Source of the DNA: Mesostigma viride
Taxonomy: Eukaryota; Streptophyta; Mesostigmatophyceae; Mesostigmatales; Mesostigmataceae
Direction of reading: 5' to 3'
DNA length: 64,000 bases
Assembly (NCBI GenBank): GCA_009746045.1
Contig: RPFO01000003.1
Span: forward strand, 1,283,969-1,347,968
A program made the translations under genes and the position numbers. Shown one piece after another: positions 45,901 to 64,000 of this stretch (positions are counted from its first letter, which is position 1; each line of letters opens with the position of its first letter). The notes beneath the pieces were generated by a model that saw only the letters and a list, made by a program, of their open reading frames with translations, had not been told where the DNA came from and did no database searches.

Positions 45901-48900
45901 CGATGTAAGAAATTCTGGCGGTGTGAGTTATTCTGGCGGCGGGGGTTCCCGAGTAGCTGCCAGCGGCGCTTCTCACCATGACGACGGCACGCCCGCCACC
46001 AACCGCCGCCTATTTGGCAGCACGAGCGGAGAGCGGGGATATTATGGGGGCTATCATGGGGGCTACTCTCCTCCCTCCGAGTCCTTCGCCAGCAAGGCGT
46101 CTGTGTCAGCGGGCAACAATTTTGGAAGGGGCATCCCCCATGCGGGCTGGTCGGCCAGCCGGCAACCCGCGTCGTCTGGCCGACGATTCGACGCGCAGGA
46201 GGAGGAGATTGGTGATGCGGACACTGCTGTGAGCTCCCATAGGAGGGAGGTCCCTGGCAGGGGCCACAGTTACGGTGGCGCCAGGCCGTACACAGGGTTG
46301 GGCACGGGACTCGGGAGTGGTGGGAACTCTGCGGGGGTAGATGTGGCCCGAATGAAGAAGGCCGTGCTTGCATCATTCCTGGTACGACAGCAGCGCCCGC
46401 GCCGCGTTGTTGTGCCCCTGGGGGGGAGCGGCCGCGGGGGGGGGTGCCAGAGCCGGGGGGTGGCGCGTGGGAGGGTCCGTATGAGATCCGGGAGCCACAG
46501 GGCAACCGTGCGGAAGCCACCGCATCTTCCTATCAGGGGCAGGCGTTTGGGTGGGAGGGGTCGGTGGCCAATGAGAGCATGGGGGACAGCGGCCAGCAGC
46601 CAAGGATGACCGTGACCGATGCAGGCACAGCCAGGGGTGGCCGCCCCGCAGGTGCAGCACCAAGTTTCGGCACGAGTGGCGCGGCACAGGCAGAAAAGGG
46701 GGCACCGGCAAAGGGCGAGAAGACCTCCCAGGGAGAGTTCCCTGCCGTAGGGTCGTCATTGGGGGCCAGCACGGGGGTTTCATCAGCAGCGGCCGCAGCA
46801 TCCAGCAGTGGTGGCTTTGGTTTTGGGGCGGGTGGTTTCGGAGCGGGTGGTTTTGGGGGCGGTGCGTTTGGGGTCGGGGTCGGAGCCGGTTTCCCACCAG
46901 CGCCCGCAGGGACCCTGCCCCCTTTTGGCGCGGCGCCGATGGCCTCGTTGGCAAGCTCGCCAGGGTGGAGTGCTCCCATGCTGGTTGTGCCGCCCGCAAG
47001 TGGTGCCCCATCCTCCTCGGCCTTGCATGGTCCGTCATCATCCTCGAATGCTTTGCCTTTATCCTCGGGCCTGTTGCCTTCATCCGCGGGCGTTGTGGGC
47101 GAGCCGGAGCCAGCGGTAGGTGCATCCACGCAGGGCCTCTTTGGTGGGCCGCCACGCAAGGACGGCGAGAGCGGCGCTGCTTGGACCGCGGCAGCTGCAC
47201 CCGTGTTCGGTCTTGGGGCCAGTGGGGTGTTTGGGTTTGGCGGTGCACCAGCCGCGGATGCCAGTAGTAGTTCCGCCTCGGCGTTGACGGCGGCTAGTGC
47301 GTCGGCTGCTTCGACAACAAAGACGGCGGGTATGACCCCGTTTGGCGCGGGGCCGCTTCTTTCATCCGCCGCCGGGGGACTTTTCGGGTCCTCGTCAGGG
47401 AACGCATTTGCCCTGGCTGCCGGGGGGGGGTTCTCGGCCCCTGCCTTTGGCGGGGTGTTTGGGCCCCCGTCCAGTACGTCTAGCTCGTCTGGCCCTGCCT
47501 CTGGTAGCACGCTTGCCCCTGTCTTTGGGGGAGGGGCAGCCCCCGCGTCAGGGGGTCTGTTTGGGTCCGTCCCCTCCGGTCTATTCGGTGCGCAGTCGTC
47601 GCTTACATCAGCGGCGATGTCCGTGGCGTCGTTCACGACAGCGGCGTTTGGTGCGAAAGCGGAACCCCGGACAGATGGCACCAAGGTAGCACCTCCAGGT
47701 GGCGCGCTCTCGTCGAAGCAAGCTCTGCCATTCCCACCGTTTGGGGGCCAGGGTTTCGCGGCTGCCAGCTCTGGCGGCAAGGATGCTTCCGATAATAGTT
47801 CCTCATTTTCCTTCTCCATCCAAGGGGCGAGCGGCACAGGCGCGCCTAGTGCAACAGCGGGGCCTGAAAAACGGGGCTTCCAGTTTGGGCTTGAGGGTTC
47901 CTCTGGGGCCGCACTTGCAGCTGCAGCCGAGAGGCTGTCGACAGGTCCAGGGGGTGCGAACGGGAGACCTGACAAGGAGGCCTCCGGGTGGGGTGCCAGG
48001 GGGGGCTCCCCAGGGGTGTATGCCGACCAGTATGACGAATACGAGGAGGAAGGGAGCAATTACGAGGACGAGGAGGGTTATGAAGAGGGGGAGGACGGGG
48101 AGGGCTATGAGGACGGGGAAGGGTATGAGGGGGAGGAAGGGGATGGCTATGAGGAGGGCGAGGATGAGGACCGGCAAGGGGGCTACGAGGAGGGTGGGGA
48201 GGAGGAGCAAGGGGAAGACGGGGAGGAAGGGGAGGAGGACGAGGGGGAGGAAGGGTACGAGCATGCTGGGAAGGGATGGGAAGGCGGGGGCAGCAGGGTC
48301 CCGGGCCAGGGAGCCGGCAAGCTCAGCGCATCACTCGCGGCGAGGCTGGGCGGGCGCTCGTTGCAAGCAACGACGGGTGGCGGCGACTCCACGATCGCAC
48401 CTTTTCAGCGTGGGGCGGACCGCGACGCGCAGGAGAGAGCTGCCCGGGTGTCTGGGGAGGATTCGGGGGGAGCAGGGGAGGGGGCAGCGGGGGCAGACGC
48501 GGGAGGAGATGAGGGAGAGGGAAGAGAGCCAGAGGCCAGTGGTGTAAGAGATCCTGCTTCTGCGACATCCTCACAACCATCCTCTTCTGCTGTTGCTGAT
48601 GCTGCAGAAAGAACGACAGCAACCGCCAGCTCGGCGCAGACATCAACCCCAGGGGATGCCCCCAGGCCCCAAACCCCTGCAGGGGGTGACAGGGAGGCGG
48701 AATCCAGCGACCAGCCAGCCACAACGGCAGGGGGAAGTACCGGAGAGGCACCCTCTGTGCCGTCGGCGGCAGCTACGCCAGAGGAACCGTCGCTACCACC
48801 CACACCGACACCCCCGGCGTCTTCTGCTGGGGACGGAGCCTCCTCGACAATGCCGGCTTTGACAGCAACGACAGATGGGTCTGCGTCGACAGATGACGTG

Positions 48901-50661
48901 CTGGCAAGTGCCACAAGCGCGGCACCGCCGGCACCTCCCCTGGTAGCTGCAGTGCCACCGCCTGCCTCTGGTGGCGTCCCCGAGACTTCAGCGGCCACTG
49001 GCCTACCGGCTGCCTCTGCTGCCGTCCCTGGTGCCCCGGCGCCCGTGTCGACGCCCGCAGCAGCGTCCCTGGTGCTGGCCCCTGTGACGGATGCTACCGC
49101 AGGAGCAGGAGCACTGGGGGTGGCTGCACCGGCCTCCTTGCCCAGTCCTTTCGGGTCCCCATTGCCGGCCAGCAACGTCACGCCCGCTGTGCCTGCTTCC
49201 GCGCCACCCCTCCTACCATCCGCCTTCCCCACTGCGACCTTATCTCCATTCACGAACCAGCCCAGTACGGCCACTCCGCCCGCGCTCTTTGGTGCTGCAG
49301 TGCCCGCTAATACTGCCCCGGTGGCTCCCCTCGCGACACCTGTCCCGCCCGCGGCCCCCACGGGCACGCTGGCATCCCCCTTTGGTGCCATGTCCTCCCA
49401 ACTGTCCTCCGCAGCCAAACCACCGCCGCCATCATCATCATCCACCGCAGCGGCCACAGGCTCCCCGGATACCATGCCCACAACGCCCTCAGAGTCCACG
49501 ATGCTGGCATCCGGTAACGAGCCCATGCAACAGGAACAACCGCCTGCCGCCACACCAGCACCCGGTATGCCAGCGACGTCACCATTCCTGCCCCCGAGTG
49601 GGCCCTCGATTGCCCCTGCCCCCTTCGGCGCCCCGAGTGGCGCGTTTGGCAGCATGGGCGCGTTCGGTCAGCCACCGCCGGCGGCAACACAGTCCGCATT
49701 CTCGTTCGGCACGCCTGCCTCATCGACCATGTCCCCATCACCATTTGGTTCTGCGGCCCAGCCCACAGGGGTGGCTGCGGCGTCGCCTTTTGGTGCCGCT
49801 GCTTCAGCTACCCCCCCGCGTCCCTTTGAGTTGTTGTCAGCCTTTGGGTCCGCGCTCACCGCCACCGGTGGCGCAACCGCGGGAGTGGGCAACAATGATG
49901 ACATGGACGATGAGGCGCCATCGGGTGCGATCACGGCGGCCCCATTCGGTGCATCTGCCAGTAGCGCTGAAGGCCTTCGCCCCGCCGTCGCGCTCAAGCC
50001 TGCCTCGTTCTCTTTCGCAGGTTTGGCACCGGCCCAGCCATCGCCAGGAACAGGTGGCGGGTTCGGGGCGTTCGGAGCCCCCGTGGGGGGCAGCGCGTTT
50101 GGGCAGCCGGCAACCGTGGGTGGGGGTGGCGGGTTTGGAGCCTTTGGGTCGCCTGCGGTGGTGGGTGGGGGCGGGTTTGGCACGCCGGCGGTCCCGGGGG
50201 CGGGTCCGATCGGCGTGACGTCGGTCAGTGCTCCCAAGGTGGCGGCGGCGTTTGGTAGCCCCGCAAAGCCGTTTGGTTCGCCAGCGGCCCCCTTTGGGTC
50301 CACGTCCACGTTTGGCAGCAGCGGCGGTGGGTTTGCGTCGTTTGCGACCGCGGGCGGGTTTAACGCGGTCGCGCAGCAGAGCCAAGGGTTTGGTGGCGGT
50401 GGAGGATTCGGTGCCAGTGCCCCTGCGTTTGGTGCTAGTGCGCCCGCGTTTGGTGGCAGCACGGCCGCGTTTGGATCCGGATTTGGGGCCGCCGCAGGGT
50501 CTGGTCTTGGGGGGGGCAGTACTCCTGCGTTTGGGGGGGGCGCAACGCCGTTCGGAGGGGGGCTATCCATGGGTGGGGGCTTCGGTGCGTTTGGCTCGAG
50601 CCAGGGATTCCCATCTGCGTCTGCGCCGCCTGCAGCAGATTTGTATAAGCCACGAAAGTAA
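39907..50661 (+). CDS. NUP214: Nup214/Nup159-type FG nucleoporin
   Basis: This is a cytoplasmic-face pore component that docks the mRNA-export helicase through an N-terminal beta-propeller. Exons are 39907-40852, 41771-42024 (an acceptor 6 bp later also fits), 42812 to about 46381 or the G run at 46436-46444, and about 46453-50661. The start ATG has A at -3. Residues 1 to about 480 form the propeller (SNRYNVTVMVDDLGMYVART, AACWSPDGGHVAFAP, PYLHVDYIRGW, VVTADRMVYLYQFLW). A first FG region follows (about 43300-44500; SLFGG and PLFGG repeats), then coiled-coil segments (44755-45160, 45310-45415, 45600-45790). A second FG region (46790-47700 and 49130-50620; GFGA, PFGA, AFGG repeats) is split by an acidic Tyr/Glu/Gly tract (48030-48265). 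It totals about 3,000 residues, longer than the ~2,090 of human NUP214. The protein ends ADLYKPRK. Confidence 0.88.
42040..42160 (+). repeat. GGTGCTGA-type tandem repeat in Nup214 intron 2
   Basis: Short imperfect repeats of GTAGGTGCTGA or GGGTGCTGA start about 15 bases after the donor GTGAGC at 42025. There are about ten units. Confidence 0.8.
42661..42809 (+). repeat. (CCCA)n microsatellite ending at a 3' splice site
   Basis: About 37 uninterrupted CCCA units form the last 150 bp of Nup214 intron 2 and run directly into the acceptor CACAG (AG at 42810-42811). The repeat therefore replaces the usual polypyrimidine tract. Confidence 0.95.
46382..46452 (+). other. Frame change in Nup214: tiny intron or assembly indel
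   Basis: The upstream frame and the downstream frame overlap here and both read as protein. A GT at 46382 in phase 0 and an AG at 46451-46452 give a 71-nt intron that restores the frame, but every other intron I placed in the window is at least 480 bp. A 7-G run (46421-46427) and a 9-G run (46436-46444) offer a simpler explanation: a miscounted homopolymer. Confidence 0.6.
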
Positions 50662-51480
50662 TGGCGCCCCAATCTCATAGGGTCCTTCCTAGTCCAACAG
50701 GAAACCCCCCTCAACAATGCGGCTTCATTGGGTAGCTGCTAAGGTTCGAGAGGACGAGGGGACCATGTTGAAGCATGCCCTTGTGAAAGAATACATTAAG
50801 TCTTCCTGTTGTCCTAATTATCACAATCGTTAGTATGTTGTAGGACATGTGAAGGCCTTTCCCTCGGATGAAACTAGCTGCTAGCATCATGTACGCCTAT
50901 CCAAACCCTACCTTCATCCAAAGGGTTAAATGGTCCGCGGCTCCCTACCCTGCTATGCAACTGAGCGTGCTCGATGTCCTCTTTGGTGAATCGTGTATAT
51001 TGACTAGGCAGTGGACTGGTAGCTGGCCACAAAAGGCAGACATGATTTACAATCATCGTGGCAAATTGCTAGCCCAGTGCCCATGCATAATTTGTCTCAC
51101 TCAAAAACGTTAATTATAGTACATTCTGAGCGCCATGCAGCTGGTTGCATACTACTTATAGTGTAGCCAACTAGATAGGGACAGTACGTCGATCCCTGAC
51201 TTTGTCAAGGACCCTACTAGTAACATCGCTACACACCCAAAACCACCTACTAGTACACATGCACAGTAAAATATGCATGAATTCTCAGGCTAACACTAAG
51301 TGAGGCAGCGAAATTTTCAAAGTGACTAGCTGAATAGCCTGGCTAGCTGCGAACTCGTCTCTAGCTGATGTCATGTCGCAAGCATGCAAACCCCGTAACT
51401 TTAAGCTACAAAACCGTTACCATACTACTGTCTGAAAGGCTGACGAAATCCTTGCCGGGCTGGCTGTTGGCACTAGCTTG
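50662..51480. other. No gene recognised
   Basis: Downstream flank of Nup214, presumably containing its 3'UTR. A short frame at 50868-51113 has no recognisable feature. Confidence 0.4.
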
Positions 51481-51493
51481 GCCCAGCGTCGAA

Positions 51494-51650
51494 GTAACGG
51501 TAACCAATTAGCGGTAACCGAGTACCTCGGTTACCGAGGATGGCCTTCAGTACCGGTACCGGTTACCGAGGAGGCCGCCCGTTACCGGTATCGGTACTAC
51601 CGGTATCCGGTTCCGGTAACCGACCCCTCGGTACTCCCCGGTAACCGACC
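51494..51650. repeat. Cluster of GGTAACC palindromes
   Basis: GGTAACC or its variants occur about ten times in both orientations. The clearest is an 11-bp perfect stem, CGGTAACCGAG with CTCGGTTACCG around a 3-base loop (about 51512-51536). The cluster directly precedes the inverted-repeat element at 51657. Confidence 0.75.
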
Positions 51651-51656
51651 CAACCC

Positions 51657-53601
51657 TACACCCCCCCCCCCCCGCGTTGAAGATTGCGGTCCGACCAATC
51701 CAGGGCTCAAGATCTTAACCCGTGTTTTTTTACAACGCGATACATCGCGTTGTAGGGTTAGAACGCGATGTATCGCGTTGTAATCTGACACGTGGCAAAC
51801 CTATTAAACATGCGATTTTCGGTCTGAAACTTTCAAGATAGGTCAGAAACATCTCAAAGAATTCAAGAAAAAATCCTGGTATTTTTGGTATTTTTTTTGT
51901 GACAGCTGCAAACAAATATGTACCACTGAAATCAGGCATTTTCGCGGGACGAAGGTGAAGACGACGGCGATGGCGGCAGGTAGATCTTGCCAGTTTTCGC
52001 GCGAATTTCAGTGGCTGTTGGGTGGCACGACCATGATGATGCGTTCAAAGGTTGATAATTAGGTTTCTACGAGTTTGTTGAGGTACTGGGGCAAAGGAAA
52101 CGTAGTTTTTTCCAGTTTCTCACCCAACTTTCATGCGGAAACCCTGGAAACCGGCATACATATTATTACGTCAAGACTCGGGTCTGCTGCGGCACCATGC
52201 TTGGTATTTCCATGTTTATTCATTCCGAACGTCCGGACTCTCGGCTAAACCGAGAATTGTGCAGACTTTTATTGGGTAGCGCCGGGCATGATGGTGCCTG
52301 CAAATAGCGTAAGGCGTGACCGTGGCTATTGCTACGGTATGCTGTATTTTCCTGGAAATGGCCTCTGCCACCGGCTCAATAGTGCTTGCAGGCGTAAGTA
52401 TATCGTGTTTCTACCTAGTTTCTGCCAGTTTTCCACTTATTTCTACCGACCTCTGCCCAGCCTCTCTAAGACCGCCATCCTACTCGACGTTGCTTGCATG
52501 TCAGCCATAGCAGGTTGCAGTTGTGCAGTACAGTTTAGGTGCTGTATACGTCGTCAAGCCGTGCATATATCGTGAGGATTGGATGTTGATGGTTTATACT
52601 GCGTTGATTGTGCAAGAAGACCAGCTAGGTGCCCATAATCATGGTGTATAATCATGTGTTGTTAGCATCATGTGTTGTCTCTTTGATCTTGCCACCATTT
52701 GCTAGCATGCCGGCATTCCAGCGTCATCTTTGCGGCCTGCATGTAAGCTCATGGATCACTCAACCTATCCAAGCCTTGCATTACACGTGCCTCTTTCTTT
52801 CAGTATTGTACGCGTTATGGAATGAAAACCCAGCACCTCCGTTCCCACGAGGCATGTGCTCAACACGTTGTGAGAGTGGATGATGCTTTGGCTATGGCTG
52901 CTTGATTCAGTCATATTAGGTCATCCAGTCATGATGTTTGATGCATGTTTGATGCTGTATAACTTATACAACACCTATTTTCAACGTTTTGACCCTCCAA
53001 GAAGCTCACTATGGCCCCGTTTATGGGGCTCATGTCGTTGCGTCATGTTGTGAAGGGCTCTCATTTTTCCCACTGCGTTGTACTGCGTTGTAATTGTGAT
53101 GCTAATGAAAAATAGCTCCAGTGGCCCAATGGGCCTGAGTTTTGTTTCACAGAGCCTGCATATGTTGCCCATAGCTCGTGCAAGAAGCCAGATTTTTTTC
53201 ATGAACCATTTGTGAATAAGCACATGACTTGTGACCTAGGGTCAAGAAATCGCGGTCATGGTCAGACCCCCCTGTATTCAAACCAGTGTATCTCTCTAAT
53301 GATTTAGCATTTTGTAGGTCTGAGTAGCTCAAAAAATCCTTTGATTTATGGGCTTTCAGGAAAGTATATACATGACCATGAAAAAAAATTTTCCTTAGGT
53401 GCTATACGCGTTCTAAAAAAAGCTTACAACGCGATATATCGCGTTCTAATTAAAAAAACACGGGTTAAAGAATCTTACTACTGTGCTTCGATTCTACTAA
53501 GTTCTACTACATTCTACTACAGTTATACTACTAGTAGAGGTCAAATCCAGGGGCTCATGATCTTAAACCTGAGAATCTTAAACGTGGTGGGAGGGGGTGT
53601 A
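51657..53601. mobile_element. 1.9-kb inverted-repeat element, probable non-autonomous DNA transposon
   Basis: The left end (TACACCCC..., GTTGAAGATT, CCAGGGCTCAAGATC, CTTAACCCGTGTTTTTTT, then AACGCGAT-tATCGCGTT palindromes, to about 51785) reappears in reverse complement at the right end (about 53403-53601). The right copy carries extra sequence of TTCTACTA-like repeats. The outermost bases are TACACCCC and GGGGTGTA, fitting a TA target site. The internal ~1.6 kb shows only short frames and no transposase that I recognise. Confidence 0.6.
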
Positions 53602-54383
53602 CTCGCCGCACATGGGCAGCAGAGATAGCACTATAATCTCTTACTTATACTTTATAATATACTCATAATATATAATAGTATATAAGAGCCGTAGTGAAAC
53701 ATTCTGCTACGTACGGTACGTCGTTTGGCCCATTCACGCACTGGCTTATGTTACGGATTCATTCATTCGCTTGGTATCGGCCAATGATGGTCTCACATGT
53801 AGGTATAATGATTTCCATGTCAGCCGTAGCGGGGCAATAAATACGGCGGGCACCAAAAAAACGTGCGACCAAAGCGTAGCGGACTGAGAGTAAAATGAGA
53901 CGTAACTGATAACACCAGCGTGGACTACGGCTCTTTGTGACGACAATGGCTGCCCATTGTCAACGCTGTGGCAAGCAGTAGTGAAAGGCGATATTGAAAA
54001 TGGCCGGCGAAGACAGCTTCCACATTGTCGCCCGTACTGGCATTCGGTTACCCGGTATGTTGTGAGAAAGTTTCGCTGTTCAGAAACTGAGATAATGGCG
54101 CACATGTTCTAAGGACACCTTTCACCCAAGATCGACTTGGTGCCAATTACACATTTTCTGCAGGCCAGTGCCGAGTGTCCGCCTGGAAGCCAATGCTTGC
54201 GCATCTTTACGTCCCCCATAGCCCTTATTCGTATGCCACTGGCTTTTCTTGCCATCGTACGGCTGGCATTGGTGGCTCGGTGGCATGGGATTCAAAGCTT
54301 CACGCGCTTGATGAGCGAAGGTAACGCCGTGAAGTAGGAATATTTCTAAACTTAGTCTCTGGAGGATTTTACCCAGGCCGAAA
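53602..54383. other. Intergenic, upstream of the NRPS-like gene
   Basis: An AT-rich TATAATATA tract lies at about 53650-53690 and is followed by ordinary sequence. The pyrimidine-rich stretch ending in ACCCAG at 54371-54376, seven bases before the chosen ATG, could be an acceptor of a 5'UTR intron. Confidence 0.4.

Positions 54384-64000
<9,617 letters not shown>

Noticed and set aside
43381-50717. Long minus-strand frames (for example 43381-44661, 46533-48059, 48405-49655, 49668-50717)
   Set aside because: They mirror the GC-rich FG-repeat coding strand. The plus strand carries FG motifs and coiled coils, while these have only Pro/Ala/Gly composition.

Overview
The window is nuclear eukaryotic DNA. 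Spliced genes use GT-AG introns, there is a translation factor eIF1A and a giant FG nucleoporin, and non-LTR retroelements are abundant. Genes are GC-rich with long Gly/Ala/Ser/Pro low-complexity runs, and introns of 0.6-1.9 kb carry microsatellites. Together with a TIR-domain relic and an oxalyl-CoA-synthetase-like/NRPS fusion, this suggests a unicellular alga or other protist. The lineage cannot be fixed from the sequence alone.

Layout: 1-5.5 kb holds the 3' part of an unrecognised low-complexity protein gene (+). 5.6-16.1 kb is a retroelement graveyard of LINE fragments and short 'half-LINEs' (ORF1 followed directly by a LINE-type 3'UTR), many nested and with visible target-site duplications. 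16.3-17.2 kb is a decayed ~190-bp tandem repeat. 19.4-19.8 kb (-) is a dead TIR-domain gene. 21.0 kb has a small TA-flanked MITE. 23.3-24.8 kb (+) is a small two-exon gene of unknown function. 25.3-33.0 kb is a multi-level nest: a full-length but frameshifted LINE (-) and a second element both sit inside one half-LINE, and the second element itself holds a third insertion. 34.7-39.0 kb (-) is eIF1A in six coding exons. 39.9-50.7 kb (+) is a ~3,000-residue Nup214/Nup159-type nucleoporin, head to head with eIF1A. 51.7-53.6 kb is an inverted-repeat element. 54.4-64.0 kb (+) is the 5' part of a very large NRPS-like gene whose last exon (58,063 onward) stays open for 5.9 kb to the window end.

The candidate unusual system is that last gene. 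It joins an acyl-activating domain of the oxalyl-CoA synthetase (AAE3) type to a carrier domain, an NRPS condensation domain with an intact HHxxxDG motif, and a second adenylation domain that has lost its ATP-binding signature. The other strong signal is the set of LINE-derived elements. They share a 3'-terminal stem-loop with a CAAC loop and an ATTA-type tail, and their insertion history can be read directly from 10-14 bp target duplications.
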